From Saccharicrinis sp963677655 (GTDB lineage: Bacteria > Bacteroidota > Bacteroidia > Bacteroidales > Marinilabiliaceae), in assembly GCA_963677655.1 (NCBI GenBank), contig OY782088.1: a stretch of DNA of 64,000 bases. The stretch is one strand, 5' to 3'. Below, piece after piece: positions 16,811 through 26,160 of the stretch. The notes under the pieces are model-generated. The model saw nothing but the letters and a program-made list of their open reading frames with translations. It made no database searches and was not told the DNA's origin. Each line of letters begins with the position of its first letter. The stretch's first letter is position 1. A program made the position numbers and the translations under genes.

Positions 16811-18781
16811 TTAATTATTCTCTAAAACATCTATACCCCTTAATATCATTGATGCATGATCAAATGCAATTCCTTTTGAAGTTAGATCCTTATAAACACA
16901 CTTTTTTCCCATAGGTGTATTTAACGTTTCTTTTTCAATTACGGCCTCAAGGATAGTAGTTTCATGGTTTAGTTGAAGATGGATGTTTTCAATTTTACCT
17001 TTTTCAGCATCTTTTATTTCTTTAACCTCGGTATTAATAGAGAACAATCCAACATTTATCGCATCATCTCCATATTGAAGTTTTAAATTTTCTTTTTGAG
17101 TCAGACCAGCGAAAACACATGAAACAATCCATCCTCTTGGATCTCGTTTGGGTTGACTTTCAAAATATATTTGTGATAAAGAAATATCTTCAATACTGGT
17201 TTCTTCCATCAGTTCTCGATAGGCTGTATCCTCTGCAGACTCACCACTTTTAACAAATCCACCAGGCAAGGCCCAATCATTCATAAATGGATGTTCGCCT
17301 CGTTTTATTAAAACAACAGAATATGATTTTGAAGTTTGCTCTTCTGTAAAAACAATTATATCTGACGTTAACGATGGTCGATCAAAAGCTTTTAAATCGT
17401 AAGCCTTTAAAAATTCCTGTTCTCCTGTACCTATGTTTGTATTAGAAGCCAGCAGCGTTTTTAATTCTTTCTTTGACCGCTTAGAATAAAACAAAGGAAT
17501 AATACCATTTATATAATCAGATCCACGTGACGTAAGATATAAACGTTGATTTTTTTGCTCCATCAGGCCTTCGCCAATAACAAACTTAACCTCATCTTTA
17601 AAGTAATCTACAAATGATAATTGAAAGCGTTTATAAAAGGCATCCAAGTCAACAAAACCGAAATAAAATGCTACTGAAATCATTTTAGCAATTACTTCTT
17701 CCTGATCTAAGGCATAGATATCCTGAATAGGCAATAATCCCTTTTCTATTTTTTCTTTATAGATATTCAATTTTTTGTTTGCAGCACCACTATTATAAGC
17801 AAGGTAATCGATCCCAAACGACTGAGCTCCTAACCCCAAACCTACATATGGAACTCCATCAATTACTCTTTTTGTAAGATAATCACTGGTTCCATAATCG
17901 TTCTTTACCTTACTAAAGGTGTTTTTACCAGGATTTCCTTCATAGCTATTTTCTGTTAATATGCGATACGCAATTCTGTACTGATGAATAATTTTATAAA
18001 GTGAAACTCCTCCTGATTCTCCTTCCAACTTGGTGCCCTTATATCTATTTCTATAAAGGGTGATAAATTCAGGATTTAATGCAATCGCATATCGAATTGT
18101 ATTTTCAAAATCCTCATCACTTTGGTATAAAAAGCCGTACATCAGGTCAACATTAAACATCGTATAACCGGCTTTTCGGATATTCTCAACCGCTCTTTCA
18201 TAAATATGAGTAGTTCCTTCTCGTCCCAGATCATTTAACAACCTTTCTGAAATAGTCTGAATTCCCATACTAATTCTTCGATAGCCCATATCATAAACGG
18301 CCTTTATTTTTTCTGGTTCCTGAGCTGCAATAATTGGTGTTGTTTCAATACTAAAAATCACATTTTTATCGAAGTTAAATGATGATTGGAGTGCTGATGT
18401 AATCAATTGCAGATTTTCATTAGAAAGTTTAGTCGGAGTTCCTCCTCCCAGATCATAACCAACAATACGTTTCCCATTTAGAATTTCTTTATAGATTTCA
18501 ATTTCCTTAATTAAAAGAGATACATATTCATTTTCTGCTGTACAATCAGAAGAATCCAAAACCACATACTCACAAAATTTGCATCGAACTTTACAAAATG
18601 GAATGTGTACATATAAACTTAATTCATTTGTTTTACTCCATTCGCTTTTCAAAAAATCAAGATATTCTGATTTATCTTTTATCCTAAACTCTTTTAACGA
18701 TGTTGGAGTAAGAGGATATGCAGTATTGGCATAATGATGGTATTGAAGTCCTGTTTCAAAAATTTGCTTTGGGCTCATCAT
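16811..18781 (-). CDS. HemN-like radical SAM protein fused to a C-terminal Nudix hydrolase
   Basis: The 656-residue protein has two clear parts. Residues about 50-430 are a HemN/HemW-type radical SAM unit: YVHIPFC..RC.FC gives the 4Fe-4S ligands Cys63, Cys67 and Cys70, followed by DLGGGTPT (110-117), SMGIQT, VDLMYG and a HemN_C-like end (LYLTSRGSDYINGI). Residues about 465-656 are a Nudix domain of the ADP-ribose pyrophosphatase/NrtR type (DRPSLTSDIIVFT, LIKRGEHPFMNDWALPGGF) with a Nudix box at 508-530 that fits the consensus except Ser for the last Gly. Both halves are in one uninterrupted frame. HemN itself ends near 450 residues, so this is a fusion. The gene is alone between two terminators. 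Substrate unknown. Confidence 0.9.
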   Translation of the reverse strand: MMSPKQIFETGLQYHHYANTAYPLTPTSLKEFRIKDKSEYLDFLKSEWSKTNELSLYVHIPFCKVRCKFCEYVVLDSSDCTAENEYVSLLIKEIEIYKEILNGKRIVGYDLGGGTPTKLSNENLQLITSALQSSFNFDKNVIFSIETTPIIAAQEPEKIKAVYDMGYRRISMGIQTISERLLNDLGREGTTHIYERAVENIRKAGYTMFNVDLMYGFLYQSDEDFENTIRYAIALNPEFITLYRNRYKGTKLEGESGGVSLYKIIHQYRIAYRILTENSYEGNPGKNTFSKVKNDYGTSDYLTKRVIDGVPYVGLGLGAQSFGIDYLAYNSGAANKKLNIYKEKIEKGLLPIQDIYALDQEEVIAKMISVAFYFGFVDLDAFYKRFQLSFVDYFKDEVKFVIGEGLMEQKNQRLYLTSRGSDYINGIIPLFYSKRSKKELKTLLASNTNIGTGEQEFLKAYDLKAFDRPSLTSDIIVFTEEQTSKSYSVVLIKRGEHPFMNDWALPGGFVKSGESAEDTAYRELMEETSIEDISLSQIYFESQPKRDPRGWIVSCVFAGLTQKENLKLQYGDDAINVGLFSINTEVKEIKDAEKGKIENIHLQLNHETTILEAVIEKETLNTPMGKKCVYKDLTSKGIAFDHASMILRGIDVLENN

Positions 18782-18867
18782 AGTTTAATTTCCTGGTATT
18801 ATAAATGATTAGGGGGGCTAATGTAATTTATGTGTGTAAATATAAAACAGTTTCTCATTTTTTATAA

Positions 18868-18900
18868 ATAAAAAGGAGCCTTATCAAAAACAAGGCTCCT
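18868..18900 (-). terminator. Terminator at the end of the GH2 operon
   Basis: AGGAGCCTT (18874-18882) pairs with AAGGCTCCT (18892-18900), 9 bp with a 9-base loop. On the minus strand it is followed by TTTTTATTTAT. It lies about 45 bases after the GH2 stop and marks the distal end of the xylan-locus gene run. Confidence 0.88.
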
Positions 18901-18945
18901 AAACTCTAATCGACAATAGATATTTGATGCTATAAAAGGTTCTAT

Positions 18946-21696
18946 TTATTCCGTTTTTATCCTAATTGAGGATCCATCCAATCCTTCTGCTTTTGCTGTT
19001 ACTATGATTTCTCCTGTCTCACCTTCTTTTGCTTTAACAATTACCAAAGCTTTACCACTAAAAGCTTTTCGCTGATGTGATGAGAATATATTCATATCTG
19101 TTGGATCACCATTATCTGTAGCTACAATTTCTCCCGAACCTTCGATACTAAACTCTATCAAATCAGAAGCATTTGCAACAAACAAACCATCTTTATCACA
19201 TACTTTTACAGTAATAAAGGATAAATCCAATCCATCTGCTTTAATCGTGCTTCTATCTGCAGTCGCTTCTAATTTTGCAGGAGCATCTGTTGTTTTCATA
19301 ACTTGCTCAGCCCATTGCTTTCCATCTTTATAAGAAACTGCTTTTAATTCACCTGGCTCATAAACAACATCATCCCATCGAAGTCGGTATTCATATTCAC
19401 CTTTTTTCTTTTTGCCTAAGGATTTCCCATTCAGAAATAATTCAACCTCATCTCCTGATGTAAATACATGAACCGGAGTTACTTTTCCTACTCTGTCAGG
19501 CCAATTCCAGTGAGGTAAAATATGTACCATTGGTAAATCAGGACGCCATTTTGCCTGATAAAGGTAGTAACGGTCTTTAGGAAATCCTGCTAAATCAATC
19601 ATTCCTGAATACGAACTTCGAGATAAATAATATGGAGAAGGTTCTCCGATATAATCCCAACCAGTCCAAACAAATTCACCCGCAACAAACGGATGACTAT
19701 CGATTGCAGCAAACACTTTATCTACAGATGAGCCAAAGTCGACAGCATACAATTCATAAGCACTCACATAACCATTTTTTTCATCTCCCCCATTTCCTTC
19801 TCGAACCGGAGAACTTATTTTTTCTGAAACAGGAAATAAATATGTTCCTCGCGTACTTAAGGCAGAAGCCGTTTCGGTACTTAGGATAACTTTATTAGGG
19901 AATTTCTCATGAAAATCGTCATACGATGGAGGTGTTTGTATGCGTTCTGTGCCTTCAAAGAAAGGATCTTGTCTGATACCCTCACCCTGATAATTCAAAC
20001 TAATCACATCCATCACTTCCGGGAATGGCATGTATGATTTAGCCCAGTTCATTGAAGCCGCAGTTTTTCGGGTAGAGTCTTCTTCATTGATAATATCACA
20101 AAGCTTTCTACCTATTGCAGCGCCTTCTTCTCCTGTATATTGTTCTCCAACTTCATTACCATAACTCCACATGATAATTGAAGGACAATTACGATCTCTT
20201 CTTATATAAGCCCTTGTATCAGCCTCGTACCAATCCGGAAAAATAAGATGAAAATCGTGCGGTGTTTTTTTAAGTTCCCACGAATCAAATATTTCATCCA
20301 TTACAAGAAAGCCCATTTTGTCAGTCAGTTCTAACAATTCTGGAGCGGGTGGATTATGTGACATACGGATGGAATTACATCCCATTTCTTTAAGAATCTC
20401 AAGTTGACGTTCGGCAGCACGGATGTTAAAAGCAGAGCCTAGAGCTCCTAAATCATGGTGATTATTGATCCCTTTAATTGGAATGCGTTCACCATTAACA
20501 ATAATCCCTTTATCCGGATCAAATTCTACTGAACGAATACCAAAACGAGTCTTGTATTCATCAATTATCTTCCCATCTTTTGATAAACGAGTTACTGCAA
20601 CATAAAGATTTGGTGTTTGAGTAGGTGCAGGTCCCCAAAGTGCAGGATTATCAATCGTAACAGATCCTTTGACCTTATGCTTTTGATTCGCCTTAATCTC
20701 TGCAGGCACATTTTTAAACGCAACAGCAGGCACTTCAAGCTGAATCCCATTTTCATCTAAAGGATAAACCTCTGTATTTACTTCTACAGATTCATCTTTA
20801 TCTGATTTATTATCGATGGTAACATCTAAATTTATTGTTGCCGACTCTGTAGTAACATTTTCTGTAGTAACATAAGTGCCCCAATGTGAAACATGCACCG
20901 AACCTGTTTTAACAAGCCAAACATTACGATAAATTCCTCCACCCGGATACCAACGGGCTGAATAATTTGGGTTATCTACGCGAATAGCCAGCTGATTAGC
21001 ATCTCCAGCTTGAATATATGGAGTTAAATCTACCCTCCAACTGTTATAGCCATATGGCCAACCTCCAGCAAGGTTCCCATTACACCATACCATTGCATAC
21101 GACATGGCACCATCAATATCTAAATAGATAGATTTTCCTGCATCCGAAGGATCTATATTTAATTTTTTACGATACCATGCAATTCCATTACTGGGCAAAC
21201 GTCCCATACCACCGCCAACTTCAGCGTCCCATCCTTCAAGAAAGGGACCTTCAATACCCCAATCGTGAGGTAAATCTACTTTTCGCCAATTATCATCATT
21301 AAAACCAATTTGTACAAATGGAAACTCTTGTCCCGGATTACCTTCAGGTCGTATATGTTGGTTTGATGGATCTTTGATAAATTCATTTCCTGTTGGCAGA
21401 ATCCATGCCTTTAACACATTATTACCTTCTGATATTTCAATAGCTTCAGTAGGCTTGGTATCGGCAGCCTTATTATCATTTTTATCTTCAACTTCAGGTC
21501 GCAAATCATAAATCAATGAATCTGCATCTTCTGCTGATTCATATTTATAGAACGACCATCCTTTATTAATACTTATCCTTTCACGAGGACTTTGCTCACT
21601 TGCCTTCTTACCTTGATTTGTGCAAGATAATGCTAGCATACTCCCTAGTAAAACCAGGGAACTTTTTAATAAATTTCTTTTGATCTTGTTGTGCAT
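18946..21696 (-). CDS. GH2 beta-galactosidase-like lipoprotein with DUF4982
   Basis: I start at the Met at 21696 (MHNKIKRNLLKSSLVLLGSMLALSC), a lipoprotein signal, giving 916 residues; the earlier Met would overlap the upstream gene. The GH2 layout is complete: a jelly-roll sugar-binding domain (about 140-270), an Ig-like domain, and a TIM barrel with MGCNSIRMSHNPPAP, acid/base Glu in WSYGNEVG (Glu515) and nucleophile Glu in LSTETAS (Glu608). DUF4982 (EVELFLNGKSLGKK) and an invasin-like Ig domain (EGSGEIVATDNGDPTD) end the protein. Such enzymes remove terminal beta-galactose, though other beta-glycosides are possible. It is the last gene before the terminator, 12 bases after the acetylesterase gene. 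Confidence 0.93.
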   Translation of the reverse strand: MHNKIKRNLLKSSLVLLGSMLALSCTNQGKKASEQSPRERISINKGWSFYKYESAEDADSLIYDLRPEVEDKNDNKAADTKPTEAIEISEGNNVLKAWILPTGNEFIKDPSNQHIRPEGNPGQEFPFVQIGFNDDNWRKVDLPHDWGIEGPFLEGWDAEVGGGMGRLPSNGIAWYRKKLNIDPSDAGKSIYLDIDGAMSYAMVWCNGNLAGGWPYGYNSWRVDLTPYIQAGDANQLAIRVDNPNYSARWYPGGGIYRNVWLVKTGSVHVSHWGTYVTTENVTTESATINLDVTIDNKSDKDESVEVNTEVYPLDENGIQLEVPAVAFKNVPAEIKANQKHKVKGSVTIDNPALWGPAPTQTPNLYVAVTRLSKDGKIIDEYKTRFGIRSVEFDPDKGIIVNGERIPIKGINNHHDLGALGSAFNIRAAERQLEILKEMGCNSIRMSHNPPAPELLELTDKMGFLVMDEIFDSWELKKTPHDFHLIFPDWYEADTRAYIRRDRNCPSIIMWSYGNEVGEQYTGEEGAAIGRKLCDIINEEDSTRKTAASMNWAKSYMPFPEVMDVISLNYQGEGIRQDPFFEGTERIQTPPSYDDFHEKFPNKVILSTETASALSTRGTYLFPVSEKISSPVREGNGGDEKNGYVSAYELYAVDFGSSVDKVFAAIDSHPFVAGEFVWTGWDYIGEPSPYYLSRSSYSGMIDLAGFPKDRYYLYQAKWRPDLPMVHILPHWNWPDRVGKVTPVHVFTSGDEVELFLNGKSLGKKKKGEYEYRLRWDDVVYEPGELKAVSYKDGKQWAEQVMKTTDAPAKLEATADRSTIKADGLDLSFITVKVCDKDGLFVANASDLIEFSIEGSGEIVATDNGDPTDMNIFSSHQRKAFSGKALVIVKAKEGETGEIIVTAKAEGLDGSSIRIKTE

Positions 21697-21707
21697 AGAT
21701 GTCGATT

Positions 21708-23663
21708 TTATTTTTCCCAATTATCAGTTCTAAAAGGCGATGCAGGCAATCCTTCCTGATTATACAAATTAGCCTGATCTGGATTATCAGCCCAGGCATA
21801 TCTTACAGCAACAGGTTCTTCTACCTTATCACTCCAAACAATAACTTTATCTCCTTTTATTTCGGCCTTTGCCCAAATAAATTTTTTGTCTTTACCTGCA
21901 ATAGCAAATTCTTTTAAATCGCCTTTTCCATTAACCTTTAAACCACTTCCAATATTTGTAAAAGAAATAATAACCTTATTCTTTTTGATTTTCATTGATT
22001 TATACATAGGTCCTGAGTAAACAACATTTTTGTCTCCGTAGGCTATTTTCTGAGCGGCAAGGCCTAATCTGTCTCCTACAGTCTTTTTATTTAAAGGATG
22101 AATATCATTCCATTCACCGGAATCGATAATTACAGCCATTCCGGTATTAGGAACTTCAAGTGTTTTAAGTTGTTGATCGCGAAGCATAGCCCAGTTACTT
22201 AAAGTTGGTTCATCCTTAGTTTCTTTGTAATTAGCCAACTGAACAAATAAAAACGGGAATTCTCCCTGATTCCAATGTTTTCTCCAATCTTGTATTAAAG
22301 AACTCATCAGTGCCTGATAATTTTGAGGATATGAGCTATTTGACTCTCCTTGATACCAAATAGCACCTTTAATAGTATATGGAATTAGAGGTGAAATCAT
22401 GGCATTATATAAACCTCCAGGTTTCCAACGAACAAATGTTTGTGGCTGTAAAGCATCCATCTTAACCCCAAGTTTATATTTCCATTCACCTTTTAAATCA
22501 ATCTTTTCATCTCCACAAACCAACTCATAAGGTTTGTCAACCATCAATCCTCCGTTTCCTATATTATTAATTACTCTAATAACGATAGTGTTTTTTCCTT
22601 CTTTGAGAATACCTTCTTTAATTTTATATCGACGAGGTGGATATTGATATCCTGTATTTCCGACAAACTTTCCATTAATAAAAACAGAATCTGCATCTAC
22701 AACCCTACCAAGTAAAAGCATAATATCACTTTTTAGGAAAGAGGCAGGAACTTCAATCTCTTTACGAAACCAAACAGCTCCGTTTATTTTTCCAAGTTTA
22801 CCATCAGCCCAATATCCAGGGATTTCCATCTTAGCCCAATTGGAGTCATCAAAAGAAGGATATTTCCAATTCACTGAATCACCTTTTAAACCCAGATCTT
22901 GTTGATTCAGTTCTGAATACCAGTTGTTACTTCTTTGTTGATCACTTTGAATAATTGAATCTACAAATGCTTGATTTTGATATTGTTTAAATTCTTTATG
23001 GTATTCAGGAAATTTTTTCAGTGCGTCTTCACTTAACCATGCCTGAGCAGGAGATCCGCCCATACTGCTTTTTAATAATCCAATAGGAACTTTGTATTTG
23101 CTGTACAGATGCTTTGCAAAAAAATATGCTGTAGCAGAAAAGTTCTGGATGTTATCCGGATTTACATCAATCCACTCACCTTTATCCACATCATTCAATG
23201 GTTCTTGAAAATGATATTTTTGGGGTACATAAAAATATCTGATATTAGGATTATTAGCGTTGGTAAGTTCCTCTGGATAGCGAGGCCCTACTCTTTTCAT
23301 GGTTAAATCCATGTTGGATTGACCTGAACATATCCAAACATCACCAATTAATATATTTTTAATTACAATGGTATTAGAGGCCTTTAAAGTCATTTGATAA
23401 GGACCACCAGCGGTCAAATTGGGAAACATTAACTCCCACTCGCCATTACTATTAGCTTGTACACTATAATTTATATCCTGAAACTGAATAGTAATATTTT
23501 CAGAAGGTGATGCCCAACCCCATATTCGGGTTTCAGTATTGCGTTGCAATACCATTCCATCACTTATTAGCTTTGGAAGCTTTATTTGGGCCAAGGGGCT
23601 AATTACCCCTAGTACCCAATAAACAATTCCGAAAAGAATAATTTTGTAGATTTTTCGATTCAT
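21708..23663 (-). CDS. SGNH acetylesterase, CE20/sialate-O-acetylesterase-like, with inserted jelly roll
   Basis: The 651-residue protein has a signal peptide (to about LAQ, residue 26). Block I is WICSGQSNM with nucleophile Ser116, block III is IWYQGESN, and the catalytic Asp-His is in DIHPLNKKTVGDRL. Residues about 245-385 form an inserted beta-sandwich (WAKMEIPGYWADGKLGKINGAVWFRKEIEVP, SVFINGKFVGNTGYQYPPRRY), as in CE20-type acetyl esterases acting on acetylated hemicellulose. The older family label (sialate O-acetylesterase) comes from homology and need not mean sialic acid. Its place beside GH2 and a beta-helix protein suggests deacetylation of a plant glycan side chain. Confidence 0.9.
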   Translation of the reverse strand: MNRKIYKIILFGIVYWVLGVISPLAQIKLPKLISDGMVLQRNTETRIWGWASPSENITIQFQDINYSVQANSNGEWELMFPNLTAGGPYQMTLKASNTIVIKNILIGDVWICSGQSNMDLTMKRVGPRYPEELTNANNPNIRYFYVPQKYHFQEPLNDVDKGEWIDVNPDNIQNFSATAYFFAKHLYSKYKVPIGLLKSSMGGSPAQAWLSEDALKKFPEYHKEFKQYQNQAFVDSIIQSDQQRSNNWYSELNQQDLGLKGDSVNWKYPSFDDSNWAKMEIPGYWADGKLGKINGAVWFRKEIEVPASFLKSDIMLLLGRVVDADSVFINGKFVGNTGYQYPPRRYKIKEGILKEGKNTIVIRVINNIGNGGLMVDKPYELVCGDEKIDLKGEWKYKLGVKMDALQPQTFVRWKPGGLYNAMISPLIPYTIKGAIWYQGESNSSYPQNYQALMSSLIQDWRKHWNQGEFPFLFVQLANYKETKDEPTLSNWAMLRDQQLKTLEVPNTGMAVIIDSGEWNDIHPLNKKTVGDRLGLAAQKIAYGDKNVVYSGPMYKSMKIKKNKVIISFTNIGSGLKVNGKGDLKEFAIAGKDKKFIWAKAEIKGDKVIVWSDKVEEPVAVRYAWADNPDQANLYNQEGLPASPFRTDNWEK

Positions 23664-23682
23664 AATATTTAGTTCCTAGTTA

Positions 23683-23706
23683 AAAGTTGAAAGTCGAAAG
23701 TCAAAA
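23683..23706. repeat. Short heptad tandem repeat (AAAGTYR)
   Basis: Three and a half tandem copies, AAAGTTG, AAAGTCG, AAAGTCA and AAAG, lie in the gap upstream of the acetylesterase gene. No function is apparent. Confidence 0.55.
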
Positions 23707-23783
23707 GCAATACTCCTTAAGCTAACGATAATATACCTTTTTACCTTTCCACCCTTCTTCCTTGTCACCTTATTTTTTTATCT

Positions 23784-25622
23784 CTATTTTGTTTGATAAG
23801 CTCCAATATACATCAGATTTCGCTCATCTCCCACTTTCAAAGATTCTTTAATCTCTTTTGGTACTCGGCCTGATCTAACATTTGTTTTGAATTCTGAAGA
23901 CAAATGAAAATCTCCCAGTTCTATACATTTAAATAATGGTCCCTGGTAATTTGTTAACGTCAAACTATTTTTTCCATAGGTTGAATACGACATCTTTAAA
24001 TCATTAAGAGTTTTATAGGCTGATTTAGTTTTCACATAATTATTATCAACAACATAAAATCCCTGATTTTCAGAAGTTGTATTTACCCATATGTTATTTG
24101 TCATCTTTGAAACAGATGGTTCTTTTAATTTCTCGCACAATTCTTCCGGCTGATAAATAAACAGCATAGGTCCGGAATACTTTTCTGTTTTAACAACCAA
24201 ATTATTCACGAATTCATGGCCAGTACGCTCATCAACATCTGGACCGGTGCTAGGGTGCCAACCAAAGTGGTCACCCTGTGCACTTCGTCCATTTCTGCCT
24301 AAAACAGGCAAACTATTTACAAATGTATTGTGGAGAACTTTAACGTTGTTACTATTTAAAATTAAGATGCCATGATCACATTCATTGAAAACATTGCCAG
24401 CGCAAATAGCACCTTTTGATATTTCGAAAAAGAAAGCATTGCGGCTAGGATATACCCTTTGAACATCAAATTGATTATTAGGAGCCCCTATTCCCTGCAG
24501 ATAATTATTTACAAAAACGCCATCGACATTACCGACATCGTACCAAACACCATTGGACTGAGGTAAATCAATTACCAAATTATCACGGAATGTTGCTCTG
24601 TAACACTGATTAAAAATTTTAACTGCTGCTGGATAATAGCCATCCAGATGCTCTATATTGTTTCGGGTAAAAATATTGTTTTCAATAAGTATATCATCCG
24701 AACTAACCACATATAAGCCTTCTGTACTTGTATCTGATATTTTACAGTTCTTAAAAACCAGATTATCGCCTATGATGTTGACACCTATTCTGGCACAATA
24801 CGACATGGTGCAATCTTCAAAAGTAGTTCCTACTACATCATTACCATGATCAGAATCAGATGAAATACCTTCGGGATAATAACCTTCCACATCAATAATT
24901 CGAAACGGATATTGAGTAAATTCAATCCCTCGAACAATAGGACCCATTCCATCAGATTTTTTACCATTTATATCTTCAGTAGTACGAACTAATCCTCTTG
25001 AAAAAGCAGTAATTTCAACCAGCTTATCTGTTGGATCAATTCCAATATAAACATGTTTATTTTCGTAATCAATATAATAAGTATCTTCATTTACTTCTCC
25101 TTCCCATCCGGCAGATTGCATGAATTTGCCATCAACAAAAACCATATCATCATTAAAACGATGCATTGGGATATCTCTGCCATGACGATGACGACGCCAC
25201 CAATCCTGAGGTTTTGAAGGGAATAAATATTCCCAGGAAGTACGCCATAAACCATGTTCAAGTTTTTCCCAATTGCTTGCTACTTTTGTTCCTTTAACAA
25301 CAGGAATTTCATCTTTGTATGCCTGAATGGTTATCCCTTGATTAAATATTAAATTACCAGTTCGATAAATTCCTCCACGCATAATTATCGCATCACCAGT
25401 AACTACATTTTTAATTGCTTCTTCAACTGTTGTTGGTGATAATATTTCTTTTCCACTTACATCAGAACTACCTTCAGGAGCCACATAAAATACCCTTCCG
25501 GAAACCTTTGGGAGTGTATAGCTATTACGCACAGGCCCATAAGGTCCTCCCGAAGGTTGAGCCCATAACACAATGGGTCCTAACAGGAAAACAACAAAAA
25601 TATAATAAGACAACCTATGCAT
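23784..25622 (-). CDS. Secreted right-handed parallel beta-helix protein
   Basis: I start at the Met at 25622 (MHRLSYYIFVVFLLGPIVLWAQ, a signal peptide), giving 612 residues; the longer frame adds 21 charged residues with no signal character. The protein opens with a DUF1565-like segment (FYVAPEGSSDVSGKE..SPTTVEEAIKNVVTGDAIIMRGGIYRTGNLIF) and stacks beta-helix coils: FEDCTMSYCARIGVNI, FKNCKISDTSTEGLYVVSSDDILIENNIFTRNN, GNVFNECDHGILILNSNNVKVLHNTFVNS. This architecture is common among polysaccharide lyases and GH-like beta-helix enzymes of Bacteroidota loci. A catalytic centre cannot be picked by eye. It lies 5' of the acetylesterase and GH2 genes in one run. Confidence 0.82.
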   Translation of the reverse strand: MHRLSYYIFVVFLLGPIVLWAQPSGGPYGPVRNSYTLPKVSGRVFYVAPEGSSDVSGKEILSPTTVEEAIKNVVTGDAIIMRGGIYRTGNLIFNQGITIQAYKDEIPVVKGTKVASNWEKLEHGLWRTSWEYLFPSKPQDWWRRHRHGRDIPMHRFNDDMVFVDGKFMQSAGWEGEVNEDTYYIDYENKHVYIGIDPTDKLVEITAFSRGLVRTTEDINGKKSDGMGPIVRGIEFTQYPFRIIDVEGYYPEGISSDSDHGNDVVGTTFEDCTMSYCARIGVNIIGDNLVFKNCKISDTSTEGLYVVSSDDILIENNIFTRNNIEHLDGYYPAAVKIFNQCYRATFRDNLVIDLPQSNGVWYDVGNVDGVFVNNYLQGIGAPNNQFDVQRVYPSRNAFFFEISKGAICAGNVFNECDHGILILNSNNVKVLHNTFVNSLPVLGRNGRSAQGDHFGWHPSTGPDVDERTGHEFVNNLVVKTEKYSGPMLFIYQPEELCEKLKEPSVSKMTNNIWVNTTSENQGFYVVDNNYVKTKSAYKTLNDLKMSYSTYGKNSLTLTNYQGPLFKCIELGDFHLSSEFKTNVRSGRVPKEIKESLKVGDERNLMYIGAYQTK

Positions 25623-25685
25623 TGAATATTTCTTTTTGATATATGGTTCATTTTTTATTCCTCTGTTGAAATCGTTTTTAATCAT

Positions 25686-26158
25686 ACAACCTATGGGAAT
25701 ACTTTAAACCTAATAATTCTAATTAATTAAAACTTTGTATAATTAACCAACTTCACGGATTTTAGCTCTTGTTAATGGGACTTTGTCCCAAACCCTACTT
25801 ACTTTTTGTCATTGCCACAAAAAGGTAAGCAAAAAACTCTAGAGCTATAGAATCCTTCCTCCCACATCGGACTTCAATTCCTGCCGGCACACAATCCCCT
25901 CAAGTGCCCCCTTGAAGTCCTCTCGCCACCACCGGCTCGGGCTATTCCTCTGGCCAACCCACCTTGATTTACAGCTTTGAATTTATTTTAATCTTTAAAA
26001 GACAAGACGATTACAACCTTCCGTCTACTAAAATTCAAGTGTTTGAGGAATAAAGTTGAAATACAAGGCGTGAGAGAAAATTAAAACGCAGCACACTAGT
26101 GTATATGAGGATTTAATTTTTAAGCAACAACGCCGTAGTTGGACTTTATTGACAAACA
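25686..26158. other. Intergenic region with GC-rich hairpins and a palindromic element
   Basis: The 473 bases between the beta-helix and GH43 genes contain no convincing gene. Bases 25776-25920 are clearly richer in G+C than the surroundings and hold several hairpins; 26038-26160 is a long imperfect palindrome. Both are listed separately. Confidence 0.7.
25776..25920. other. GC-rich hairpin cluster, unknown function
   Basis: Three stems are visible. TGGGAC/GTCCCA lies at 25776-25790 with a TTT loop. CTTACTTTTTGT pairs with ACAAAAAGGTAAG at 25798-25829 with one bulged G. GGACTTCAA pairs with TTGAAGTCC at 25869-25877/25912-25920. The second hairpin and its tail (GCAAAAA) resemble the hairpin at 27212-27241, so the two gaps may hold related repeat copies or structured RNA. 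Confidence 0.5.
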
Positions 26159-26160
26159 CT
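26038..26160. repeat. Palindromic repeat element, copy 1
   Basis: The ends AGTGTTTG..AATAAAGT (26038-26056) and ACTTTATT..CAAACACT (26143-26160) are inverted repeats. Inside, AAGGCGT faces ACGCCGT and AAAATTAAA faces TTTAATTTTT around a CACTAGTG apex. The element ends in the stop codon of the GH43 gene. A second, diverged copy lies at 33152-33253 in the opposite orientation. Confidence 0.7.

Noticed and set aside
21708..23663. Sialic-acid metabolism role for the acetylesterase
   Set aside because: No sialidase, lyase or other sialic-acid gene is nearby; the insertion and context point to hemicellulose acetyl groups.
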